Shown: positions 16,385-22,643 of the stretch, one piece after another
Position numbering within the stretch: position 1 is the stretch's first letter
Layout: every line of letters starts with the position of its first letter
Source of the DNA: a virus
IMG/VR virus record: IMGVR_UViG_3300009081_000030
Coordinates: 1-32,302 of that record
Direction: 5' to 3' (one strand)
DNA length: 32,302 bases
The notes under the pieces: generated by a model
Seen by the model: the letters and a program-made list of their open reading frames with translations, nothing else
The model's database searches: none
What the model was told of the DNA's origin: nothing
Made by a program: the position numbers and the translations under genes

Positions 16385-17727
16385 GCCCACCTCATCTGGA
16401 CCGGCACTTCCTCTTCTTGCCCCTCTGCTTCCACGCTCACCCCGTACCGCAGCGCGTCACACGCGTGGTCCTCCGTCTTCTGCCCCCTCAATTTGTCGGC
16501 CACGTCCTCAGGATCCAGCGGGTCGTGCACCATCGCCGGCAACGTCCGCTCCAGATTCGGACACGCCCCCCGAAACAACCGCAGCCGCGGCCCGCCCTCA
16601 CCCAGCGCCAGCGCCCGCCGCACGATCGCCCAGCCCGTTCGCCTGTTGTTCATCGCCGCGACGCTCGGCCAGACCCCCTTCTCCGCATATACCTGCGCGA
16701 TGCTCGGCCGCCGCGCCTCCGTCCGCGCGTTGAACATCGACGGATCCAAGACGCGGGCAACAATCCGCTCACCCTCGCTCTCACTCCGGATCAGCTCCGC
16801 CTGCTCTTCGTCTCGCAGCCCGCTCGCATACCGCTCCCGATACACGTACATCTCCCGCGTCTCCGGATTCCGCGCAAACCACAGCGCGCACCACGGCGCC
16901 GCAAATCCATAGTCCACGCTCACCCACCGCGGCCACGACTCCGGAATCTCGAACGGGTCCACCACGTGTACCCCCGGATCCCACTCCGTGAAAAACATCC
17001 CGTCCGCCGCACACCACACCCCCAGCCGTAACCGCTGGTACGTGTACCCACTCAGCGTGTCCAGCGTCCTCAGGTACTCACTCCCAAACTCGGTGAACGC
17101 TCCTCGCTGGTGATCGAAGAGGACCGGGTTATCCTCGTGCCGTGTATCAAGCAGGAGACACTCACCTCGATCACAACGTCGCTTGAGCCAGTGATACGGG
17201 TCAGCAGGGTTACAATCTGCAATAAGCTGCTGGTAACTGAGGACGCCGTTCCGCAATCGGGACACCAGTAGTTCCCAATCAAGTTGGTCAAGCTCCGTCG
17301 CCTCCTGCACGTAGATCAGGTCGAACTCCGTCGACTTGATCTTCTCCGGGTCGTCCAGCCCACACACCGCCAGCGTCGCCCCGCTCGTGTACCGATACTC
17401 CTGGTCTTCCGTCCAGAATCGCACCCCGCTCGGCTCCGGTAACACCTTCGTCTCAAAGGTCACCATCGCCGCCTGCGTCAAACTCTTCCTGACCTTCCGC
17501 ACCATCGCCGCTCGCACCGGTACCTGCAGACACACCAGGTTGACCTTCTCTAGCGCTGCCCTGCTTTTCCCCGTCCCCGCCGGACCCGCCAGCAGCACCT
17601 CCCGCCCCCTGAACTTCATCAGCTCCTGGCATGCCCCCCACGGCTGGTACGGCTTTTCAACCCCCTTCTTCTTCGCTACCTCGACCCGCTCTACAACGCT
17701 CTTCCGAATCACCTGCTGCCGTGCCAT
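16381..17727 (-). CDS. terL: Terminase large subunit (packaging ATPase and nuclease)
   Basis: 448 residues, ATG start at 17727 with AGGAAAA upstream. The ATPase domain has Walker A GPAGTGKS at 48-55 and Walker B FDLIYVQEA at 135-143 with candidate catalytic E142. The nuclease domain has the expected acidic positions: D272 in VSVDYGFA, D328 in ARVLDPS, and D420/D424 in TEDHACDALRYGV. Length is normal for the family. The enzyme pumps DNA through the portal and cuts concatemers. It lies 240 bp after TerS, an unusually large gap for this operon. Confidence 0.95.
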   Translation of the reverse strand: MARQQVIRKSVVERVEVAKKKGVEKPYQPWGACQELMKFRGREVLLAGPAGTGKSRAALEKVNLVCLQVPVRAAMVRKVRKSLTQAAMVTFETKVLPEPSGVRFWTEDQEYRYTSGATLAVCGLDDPEKIKSTEFDLIYVQEATELDQLDWELLVSRLRNGVLSYQQLIADCNPADPYHWLKRRCDRGECLLLDTRHEDNPVLFDHQRGAFTEFGSEYLRTLDTLSGYTYQRLRLGVWCAADGMFFTEWDPGVHVVDPFEIPESWPRWVSVDYGFAAPWCALWFARNPETREMYVYRERYASGLRDEEQAELIRSESEGERIVARVLDPSMFNARTEARRPSIAQVYAEKGVWPSVAAMNNRRTGWAIVRRALALGEGGPRLRLFRGACPNLERTLPAMVHDPLDPEDVADKLRGQKTEDHACDALRYGVSVEAEGQEEEVPVQMRWA

Positions 17728-17967
17728 GCAATTAAAATTTTTCCTACGCTGACCTTCAGCTAAGAGGGGGCGCCGGCGTGAAGGGGGGGTGGTGGTACCC
17801 GTACGGCCTCTCGGTTGGGGCTCCGCGGAGGGAACGCGCGTTCCACAGTTTGAACGTGCGTGCTAGCCTGCGCAACTGGGGCCAGGTTGAGGTTCAGGGT
17901 GTCGTCTAATCTCAGAATGGGGCGCCGTGGGCCGCTACTCCAGTTACTACTGCAGTTACCCCCCGCC
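17728..17967. other. Non-coding gap between TerS and TerL
   Basis: This 240-bp stretch breaks an otherwise coupled operon. An open frame crosses it but looks compositional. It contains the paired 12-bp repeat near the TerS end, several short inverted GC-rich elements, and a strong AGGAAAA ribosome site before TerL. A packaging recognition site, a promoter for TerL, or a protein-binding region are possible. I cannot choose between them from sequence alone. Confidence 0.5.
17935..17959 (-). repeat. Paired 12-bp repeat near the TerS 3' end
   Basis: On the minus strand two head-to-tail copies of a 12-bp unit, GTAACTGCAGTA then GTAACTGGAGTA, lie 8 bp beyond the TerS stop. The same unit, also in pairs with the same 12-bp period, flanks the attP core at 22365-22388 and 22587-22610. 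Confidence 0.85.
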
Positions 17968-18636
17968 TCAGACAACGTCGGCAGGGTCAAAACCAGCCAC
18001 CGTCTTAATGATGGGCGCCACGCTTACATCGACCCGGTCGCGATACCGTTCGGGTGCTCGAGCTCGCAACAGGAACATCAATAGGTTGTCGCTGTAGCGC
18101 TGCACGGTGCCTACCAGCTTGCCGTGCTGATAGACCGGTTCGGCAAACCCCTCATTCGCCCGGCGCCACGCCTCGCGCTCCAATACCTCTGTCGCCTTTA
18201 GATCCGCTTCCCGGAACGCTGCAGCAAACACCTCATCATGTTCTTGCCACGCGTAAATCGAATTACGGGGGATCCCAGCGCGCTTGGCGGCATAAGTGAC
18301 ATTCCCACAGCTCGCATACGTGTCAATGAAGCGCTGTCGCGCGCGATCTAACGTTCCAGGCGACACGGAAGCCCGGAGAGCGGCGCGACCGGGTCTACGC
18401 GAGGGATTCGAGGGTAGAGGTGAGAGCTCCCGGCCGTGGGTGTCGACAGCTTCCAGGTGTTTACGGCGGTGCCAGTTGACGACATCGCGGGTAAGACGGT
18501 GCTGCGCGGCTAAGGCGAGCACGGGTGAGCTGTGCTCGATAAGCGCAGCATTGATAGCTTGCACTTCAGGATGTGTGCACACCTGGCACGGCATAGGCTG
18601 TGTGCCACTGTGTGACTGGGCCGGCGGACGGGTCAA
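17968..18636 (-). CDS. Terminase small subunit-like protein, 222 aa
   Basis: The longest frame starts at TTG 18636; an ATG at 18597 would give 209 residues and cannot be excluded. Residues 15-25 contain CQVCTHPEV, a short Cys/His N-terminus, followed by a first HTH-like region. A second HTH lies near 110-130 (GNVTYAAKRAGIPRNSIYAW), then a helix-rich segment ending in the recurring TerS signature YSDNLLMFLLRARAPERYRDRV (about 182-203). This signature with the adjacent TerL makes the assignment good. TerS binds the packaging site and loads TerL. Confidence 0.82.
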   Translation of the reverse strand: MTRPPAQSHSGTQPMPCQVCTHPEVQAINAALIEHSSPVLALAAQHRLTRDVVNWHRRKHLEAVDTHGRELSPLPSNPSRRPGRAALRASVSPGTLDRARQRFIDTYASCGNVTYAAKRAGIPRNSIYAWQEHDEVFAAAFREADLKATEVLEREAWRRANEGFAEPVYQHGKLVGTVQRYSDNLLMFLLRARAPERYRDRVDVSVAPIIKTVAGFDPADVV

Positions 18637-18660
18637 TGGCGATAGGCCGGTTTATCTACA

Positions 18661-18673
18661 TATATGGCATATA
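18661..18673. promoter_or_regulatory. 13-bp palindrome, operator candidate
   Basis: TATATG-G-CATATA is a perfect dyad in the divergent promoter region, upstream of TerS on one side and of the small-gene operon on the other. The symmetry suggests a dimeric regulator site; the cognate protein is unknown. Confidence 0.4.
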
Positions 18674-18777
18674 CCACTCTCTCTCTCTCTCTTTCGAGTT
18701 TAGTAAGAGAGTGTCTCTCTAGTTCAAATTGTGATATCTGTAACGGTCGTCTGAGATTGGGCGTACCACACATATTG

Positions 18778-18806
18778 TTGCCCTAGGCACAACACGCGGC
18801 TATAGT
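18778..18806 (+). promoter_or_regulatory. Promoter of rightward operon, probably giving a leaderless mRNA
   Basis: TTGCCC (18778-18783), 17-bp spacer, TATAGT (18801-18806). The downstream ATG begins at 18813, exactly where transcription would be expected to start, and there is no ribosome site between, so a leaderless transcript is likely. Confidence 0.55.
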
Positions 18807-18812
18807 GGCGGC

Positions 18813-18995
18813 ATGCAAGACACACGTTCCTACAGCGTCGGGGTGAAGACTGCCGGCGATCGCGACTTCAATTCGAATGGGCTTCGGTTTGCGACACAAG
18901 CTGAGGCGTACGCCTATGGCGACAACCTGGCGATGCGCTGGACAGCCGTTCGTGAGTGGGCAGTGCTCGAAAGCACGGATGAGCCAAACCGATGA
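18813..18995 (+). CDS. Small hypothetical phage protein, 60 aa
   Basis: ATG start at the predicted transcription start of the operon. The sequence includes SNGLRFATQAEAYAYGDNLAMRW, a pattern seen in small phage proteins where 'LRFATxAEAxAYGxxLxxRW' forms a strand-helix unit. The C-terminus is acidic. The stop overlaps the next gene's start (ATGA). Function unknown. Confidence 0.7.
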   Translation: MQDTRSYSVGVKTAGDRDFNSNGLRFATQAEAYAYGDNLAMRWTAVREWAVLESTDEPNR

Positions 18996-19696
18996 GACAC
19001 TTTATTCCCGCGATGTTCGTGCCGGGCACGACATCACGCTTGCTCACTGAGACACGCAAGATGCCGTCCGCATCCTGGAGTCTGCCGGCTGGCGCAGCAT
19101 GCCCGTTCGCGCACTATGGCGAGGGCACAATCTGTGGCGACTGCTACGCCAAAAAGGGTAGCTACACCCAATACCCGAACGTGATCAAGGCGCAACAGAA
19201 ACGCTATGACTGGGTACGCGAGTGTCTCAAGTCTGACGAGGGCACGGATACGTTCGTGAGCATGCTCGTCAAGGCGATACGTGCGACGACCGATCGCCAG
19301 TCCGGACAGAAGTACTTCCGGGTGCACGACGCTGGCGACCTTTTCTCACCGGCCTATACGTGGGCATGGGTACGGATTGTCCAGGCGATGCCGGACGTTC
19401 GATTCTGGTTCCCCACGCGATCATGGCGCCCACTCACAATGAGCAAACTGAGCCCGGCCACTAAGGTCGCGTGGGAATTGGCGTTACTCGCATTGGCCAG
19501 TGAACCGAACGTGACGGTGCGGCCGAGCGCACTGTTTTTCAACGCTCCGGCGCCCATGATTCCGGGGCTAGCCGCCGGGTCTACGGCATCCGGTGACGGC
19601 TACAACTGCCCGGCTTCGAAGCAAGATAACGAGTGTGGCTCATGCCGCGCATGTTGGGATTCGCCCGAAGTGGCGATCAGCTATCGCGCCCACTGA
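18992..19696 (+). CDS. Gp88-type phage protein with Cys cluster, 234 aa
   Basis: ATG start in an ATGA overlap. The N-terminal part has SWSLPAGAACPF then ICGDCYAKKGSY, giving C37-x10-C48-x2-C51, the Cys triad and 'CYA' signature of the phage gene-product-88 family. The central VHDAGDLFSPAYTWAWVRI and RFWFPTRSW look like barrel strands. The C-terminal 35 residues hold four more Cys (CPAS, ECGSCRAC). The cysteines suggest a metal or Fe-S site. The biochemical role of this family is not known to me. A second Cys-triad phage protein (DUF5131/Gp37-Gp68) is encoded at 31472-32284. Confidence 0.75.
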   Translation: MRHFIPAMFVPGTTSRLLTETRKMPSASWSLPAGAACPFAHYGEGTICGDCYAKKGSYTQYPNVIKAQQKRYDWVRECLKSDEGTDTFVSMLVKAIRATTDRQSGQKYFRVHDAGDLFSPAYTWAWVRIVQAMPDVRFWFPTRSWRPLTMSKLSPATKVAWELALLALASEPNVTVRPSALFFNAPAPMIPGLAAGSTASGDGYNCPASKQDNECGSCRACWDSPEVAISYRAH

Positions 19697-19732
19697 GTGG
19701 GCGCGACATTCATACATTTAGGGAGCAAGACA

Positions 19733-19960
19733 ATGGCAATGTTTCGTGAGCACAGCGCGCGGCTAGTAGCCGATGCGGCCCGGCGTCAGGCCGGCTATCG
19801 CAAGCACAAGCTTGACCGGTTCCAGGTTGAAGCCGGCCGCCCAACTGCAGTGTGCGGATGCGGCACGTATGTATTCGTTGAGCGCGAGGGATTCGGACAC
19901 GTATGGGGGTACGGGCGCCTCCCCGGTGCCGTGGGCACGTGGGCGGCATGCCGTGCCTGA
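19733..19960 (+). CDS. Hypothetical protein, 75 aa
   Basis: The frame is open from 19697, but ATG 19733 has a clear AGGGAG ribosome site 7 nt upstream and is preferred. Residues 1-25 are a basic helix (MFREHSARLVADAARRQAGYRKH); the second half has a CGCG motif followed by beta-type sequence with YVFVEREGFGHVWGYG. Not recognised. The two nearby Cys with a later Cys may bind metal, but this is weak. Confidence 0.6.
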   Translation: MAMFREHSARLVADAARRQAGYRKHKLDRFQVEAGRPTAVCGCGTYVFVEREGFGHVWGYGRLPGAVGTWAACRA

Positions 19961-20150
19961 GGACAGATACGACCGCTTGAGGCGAGCGGTGCTCGCCTAT
20001 AACCGCGCCATTCAGGCGTATGGACTGGCCGGCTCCCAATGGGTGGACGATAGCCCACAGCTCGACGCGCTGTACAAGGCGATGCTGGAAGCCGCGGATA
20101 TCGATTATCCCGGCCGCGGCACGACAGTCAAGCCGGCAGACCCGGCGTGA
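19953..20150 (+). CDS. Hypothetical protein, 65 aa
   Basis: GTG start at 19953 overlapping the previous stop by 8 nt; longer versions would lie inside the upstream gene. Helical throughout (YDRLRRAVLAYNRAIQAYG, then LDALYKAMLEAADIDYP). It ends TVKPADPA; the next gene ends PVKPAGAA, from closely similar DNA. Unrecognised. Confidence 0.6.
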   Translation: MPEDRYDRLRRAVLAYNRAIQAYGLAGSQWVDDSPQLDALYKAMLEAADIDYPGRGTTVKPADPA

Positions 20151-20161
20151 AAGGCAAGACA

Positions 20162-20404
20162 ATGACCGGCCAGGAGCTCCGCGCGTGGCGCGAGCATTGG
20201 CGCCTCAGCCAGATAGAGCTGGCCAGCATGCTCAACGTGCACCCCAACACCGTGGGCGGCTGGGAGCGTGGCCAGCGTGAGATTCCCGGCTTCCTGGCCT
20301 TAGCCCTCGAGACGCTCGAGCGGCAGCAGACCGCGTTGTTACGCGAACGGCTGCGCAGCCGCGCCCGCCGCGGCGCGCCAGTCAAGCCGGCAGGTGCGGC
20401 GTGA
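20162..20404 (+). CDS. XRE-type helix-turn-helix regulator, 80 aa
   Basis: A GTG at 20147 overlaps the previous stop, but ATG 20162 follows an AAAGG site and is preferred. Residues 4-60 form a compact XRE/Cro fold: ELRAWREHWRLSQIELASML, then NVHPNTVGGWERGQREIPGFL, with the recognition helix around NTVGGWERG. The C-terminal tail is Arg-rich. It may control the integrase operon in which it sits. Confidence 0.8.
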   Translation: MTGQELRAWREHWRLSQIELASMLNVHPNTVGGWERGQREIPGFLALALETLERQQTALLRERLRSRARRGAPVKPAGAA

Positions 20405-20577
20405 CCACGCGCGAGGGCGAGGTGATGCTGCTGCTCGGCCTGATCGGGTCGACCGTCATCTTCGCGCTCGTCGCCTTCAGCCACGGGCAGATCAGCCTGC
20501 TGTGGTTCATCGTTTTCTTCGTGGCGCTGTTCGCCGGCTTCTGGGTCTACGAGCGCTACGTCAAGCACCGCTATTAG
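20401..20577 (+). CDS. Two-helix small membrane protein, 58 aa (holin-like)
   Basis: GTG at 20401 overlaps the HTH gene's stop (GTGA). After a short charged start the protein has helix one (VMLLLGLIGSTVIFALVAF), a short polar loop (SHGQI), helix two (LLWFIVFFVALFAGFWVY) and a basic tail ERYVKHRY. Size, two helices and the charged C-terminus are like small holins, but the location before the integrase is not typical for a lysis gene. A membrane accessory of lysogeny is the alternative. Confidence 0.6.
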   Translation: MTTREGEVMLLLGLIGSTVIFALVAFSHGQISLLWFIVFFVALFAGFWVYERYVKHRY

Positions 20578-20611
20578 CCGTCAAGCCGGCCCGACCGATA
20601 AAAAGAGTGAA

Positions 20612-20640
20612 CCCCGCCACCGGCAAGACTCGGGGCGGGG
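20612..20640 (+). promoter_or_regulatory. GC hairpin upstream of integrase
   Basis: CCCCGCC (20612-20618) pairs with GGCGGGG (20634-20640) 41 bp before the integrase ATG. No T-run follows, so it is not a standard terminator; it could modulate integrase expression. Low confidence. Confidence 0.25.
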
Positions 20641-20680
20641 CTAGCGACAGACCAGCGAGTGAAAGGACTACCGATCCGTC

Positions 20681-21937
20681 ATGACCAGTATACGAAAAGC
20701 AAAAGCCCGTGCCGATGGCGAGGGCAGCATCTACTTCAGCGAGTCAAAACAACTATGGGTTGCCACGACGCGTCACGAGGGCAAGACCATTGAGAAGAGC
20801 GCCAAGCTGCGTAAGGACGCGATCAAAAAGCGTGACGAGTGGCTCAAGCAGCGAGACGCCGGCCTCAACGTCAAGGCAGACAAGTGGCTCCTGGGTGACT
20901 GGCTCGACTACGCACTCGAGCGCAAGACGCCGCGCTACGACAAGGCCGGCAATCGCACCGAGGGCATCGAGCCGACCACGCTGGAAAAGTACGAGACCGT
21001 AGCTCGGCTGCACATCAAGCCGTTCCTCGGCACCGCGCAGCTCAGCATCAAGTCGCTGTCGCCTGAGCGTCTCGAGCGCTGGCAACGCGACCTGGAGGAT
21101 AAGGGCAGAACAGCCGGCATGCGGCGCGAGGCGTTGATGTGGCTTAGCCAAGCCCTGGACCTCGCCGTCCGCCGGCGCCTGCTGCCCTACAACCCGGCCG
21201 ATAACAAGCAGATCGAGCGGCCGCGGGTAGCCACGCGAAAGCACGTCCAGCCGTCCGAGGCAGACCTGGCAAAACTACTGCGCGCGATCGCCGACGACCC
21301 CCTCGAGCTCCTCGCCTGGATTGGGCTGGGTACCGGCCTGCGCCGTGCCGAGGTCGCCGGCCTGTGGTGGGAAGACGTGACCTACCCGACCAAAGACACG
21401 GCCATCATCCGCACCCACCAGCGGGTCAACCGACTGGGCAGACGCATGACCCAACGCTTGGGTAGGACGAGTAGCCGGCTCGAGCGCGAGGGGCTGAAGA
21501 GCCAGCCTGAGCGCATCGTGCACGTCGCTGGGCTGGTGCGTGCCGTGCTTGACCGGCACTACAACCATCAGCTCGCACAGCGCATGGCGGCCGGTCCCGC
21601 GTGGCGTGGCGCCGATTACCACGCTCGTGGGCGCACCGGGTTCATCTTCACCTCGAGCATCGGCACACCCATCGAGCCCGACAAGATCAGCAAGTACTTC
21701 ACTGAGATACGCGAGCGAGCCGAGCTCGACATCAATCGCTTCCACGCGCTACGGCGCGCGCTCAGCACGCTGCTCGACAAGGCCGGCGTGAGCGATCGCG
21801 TCAGCATGCAGATCCTTGGGCACGCCAACGTCGAAATGACGCACTACTACAACACGCCCATGGACTCGCAGCTCGCCGCTGCCGCCCAGGCAGTCAACGG
21901 TGAGCTGCAGCGCTTGCTGGCACTCGCTGACGCATGA
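20681..21937 (+). CDS. int: Tyrosine-family site-specific integrase
   Basis: 418 residues. The N-terminal arm-binding domain is at 10-60 (GEGSIYFSESKQLWVATT), the core-binding SAM-like domain at about 68-175, and the catalytic domain from about 185. Catalytic residues: R221 in GTGLRRAEVAGLWW, K273 candidate, H355-x-x-R358 in FHALRRALS, H381 in ILGHANVEMT, and Y390 (or Y389) in THYYNTP. All key positions are present, so it should be active. It lies about 500 bp from a half-tRNA attP core flanked by paired 12-bp repeats that fit arm-type sites. Its stop overlaps the next gene's ATG. Confidence 0.95.
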   Translation: MTSIRKAKARADGEGSIYFSESKQLWVATTRHEGKTIEKSAKLRKDAIKKRDEWLKQRDAGLNVKADKWLLGDWLDYALERKTPRYDKAGNRTEGIEPTTLEKYETVARLHIKPFLGTAQLSIKSLSPERLERWQRDLEDKGRTAGMRREALMWLSQALDLAVRRRLLPYNPADNKQIERPRVATRKHVQPSEADLAKLLRAIADDPLELLAWIGLGTGLRRAEVAGLWWEDVTYPTKDTAIIRTHQRVNRLGRRMTQRLGRTSSRLEREGLKSQPERIVHVAGLVRAVLDRHYNHQLAQRMAAGPAWRGADYHARGRTGFIFTSSIGTPIEPDKISKYFTEIRERAELDINRFHALRRALSTLLDKAGVSDRVSMQILGHANVEMTHYYNTPMDSQLAAAAQAVNGELQRLLALADA

Positions 21938-22278
21938 AGACGCGCGGTGAAGGCAAGGGCAGCATTTCTCAACGCTCAGACGGCCAGTGGGCAGCCCGCG
22001 TGTCGTGGAAGAGCAAACAGCAGTACCTCTGCTCGAGCAAGCAACGCGAGGTGGTCGAGGCACGGCTGGCAGCGTGGCTCGCCGATCCCTCTGAACCTGT
22101 GCGCACCCAACGTCAGAAGCAACCCTCGCCCACGGTCAGCGCCGAGCCGGCACCATTGCCAGTGCCGTCACCCGTTCAAATTTCACGCTATTGCCGAAAG
22201 CGCAGTCATTGGGCATGTCGCGGCACCGCTGGGCATCGTCCTACCCAACAAGCCTGTACCTGTGCGTGCCACGCGTAA
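21934..22278 (+). CDS. Stand-alone integrase arm-binding-like domain with Cys/His tail, 114 aa
   Basis: ATG in an ATGA overlap with the integrase stop. Residues 1-52 (GEGKGSISQRSDGQWAARVSW, then a basic helix) have the same layout as the integrase N-terminal arm-binding domain (GEGSIYFSESKQLWVATT). After a Pro-rich linker (about 53-82) the C-terminus has C-x4-H-x2-C-x12-C-x-C-x-C-H, a likely zinc site. No catalytic domain follows. It may occupy or compete for integrase arm sites, acting as a directionality or accessory factor. It could also be a remnant of a duplicated integrase, but the coupled start and intact frame argue for function. Confidence 0.7.
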   Translation: MKTRGEGKGSISQRSDGQWAARVSWKSKQQYLCSSKQREVVEARLAAWLADPSEPVRTQRQKQPSPTVSAEPAPLPVPSPVQISRYCRKRSHWACRGTAGHRPTQQACTCACHA

Positions 22279-22284
22279 CTGGAG
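22275..22284 (+). repeat. Single copy of the attP-type repeat (first 10 bp)
   Basis: GTAACTGGAG, identical to the first ten bases of the paired 12-bp unit found nearby, overlaps the stop end of the stand-alone domain gene. It may be a single arm-type site. Confidence 0.5.
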
Positions 22285-22364
22285 CACTTGCCCCGAACGA
22301 GCGTTCTACATTTGATCTCAGTTTTGCTCTCTTTAGGGGTCAAAATTGAACTCAAAGGACGCGC

Positions 22365-22388
22365 GTTACTGGAGTAGTAACTGGAGTA
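22365..22388 (+). repeat. Paired 12-bp repeat, left arm of attP
   Basis: GTTACTGGAGTA followed directly by GTAACTGGAGTA. It lies about 75 bp left of the half-tRNA core. Same orientation as the right-arm pair. Fits integrase arm-type binding sites. Confidence 0.8.
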
Positions 22389-22415
22389 GACCGGAATCCA
22401 GACGACTGGATGTGG

Positions 22416-22443
22416 AAAGGCCCACCAAATTGGTGGGCCTTTT
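22416..22443. terminator. Bidirectional hairpin terminator
   Basis: AAAGGCCCACCA and TGGTGGGCCTTT form a perfect 12-bp stem around a 3-base loop, with an A-run on one side and a T-run on the other. It separates the rightward integrase operon from the leftward early operon and can stop transcription from both. Confidence 0.85.
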
Positions 22444-22457
22444 GATCTCATTCGACC

Positions 22458-22507
22458 AGGAGCGGGGAACGGGGCTCGAACCCGCGACCTCAACTTTGGG
22501 AATGTTA
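22458..22507 (-). other. attP core: 3' half of a tRNA gene
   Basis: On the minus strand: anticodon loop TTCCCAA (22502-22496, anticodon CCC if intact, suggesting tRNA-Gly), stem half AGTTG with a partial match TAACA on the other side, a short variable region, a complete T-arm GCGGG-TTCGAGC-CCCGT (22485-22469), the acceptor 3' strand TCCCCGC and a T discriminator. No D-arm or acceptor 5' strand is present upstream, so this is not a working tRNA. It is the identity segment that would restore the host tRNA on integration. Confidence 0.8.
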
Positions 22508-22586
22508 CACTATGCACTGCAATGCAATGCATTTGAGTTTGCTGGAGCCATTGCAGACCGTTGCAAACCGCTCAGAATCGGCCATG

Positions 22587-22610
22587 GTAACTGGAGTCGT
22601 AACTGGAGTG
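22587..22610 (+). repeat. Paired 12-bp repeat, right arm of attP
   Basis: GTAACTGGAGTC followed directly by GTAACTGGAGTG, about 80 bp right of the core. Mirrors the spacing of the left pair relative to the core. Confidence 0.8.
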
Positions 22611-22643
22611 CGTGAGGCACAAAAGAACAGGTGTTTGGAACGC

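Larger units (their letters stand above)
18637..18812. promoter_or_regulatory. Divergent promoter region between late and integrase-side operons
   Basis: About 175 bp lying between oppositely oriented operons. It is distinctly AT-richer than its surroundings and holds a 13-bp perfect palindrome at 18661-18673 (TATATG-G-CATATA), a (CT)8 run at 18677-18692, an inverted repeat CACTCTCT (18675-18682) / AGAGAGTG (18706-18713), and a promoter-like pair for the rightward operon. A late-operon promoter must lie here, but I cannot place its boxes with confidence. Confidence 0.6.
22279..22643. other. Non-coding attachment region (attP)
   Basis: About 365 bp with no convincing gene. From left to right it holds the first repeat pair, a strong hairpin terminator, the half-tRNA core, a short Ala/Thr-rich-base zone with repeated TGCAATGCA-type words (about 22510-22570), and the second repeat pair. 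An open frame through it on the plus strand reads the antisense of the tRNA and is spurious. The two convergent operons end on either side. Confidence 0.8.

Noticed and set aside
17760-17990. 76-codon minus-strand frame filling the TerS-TerL gap
   Set aside because: Starts inside TerS, has no ribosome site or coupling, and its composition changes along its length with a Pro-rich end; it looks like chance frame opening in high-GC DNA.
22458-22507. A functional tRNA gene
   Set aside because: No D-arm, no acceptor 5' strand and an imperfect anticodon stem; only the 3' half is present.
22346-22615. Open frame of 89 codons across the attP region (contains RGTGLEPATSTLG)
   Set aside because: It reads the antisense of the tRNA segment, a well-known source of false proteins, and runs through the terminator and the repeats.
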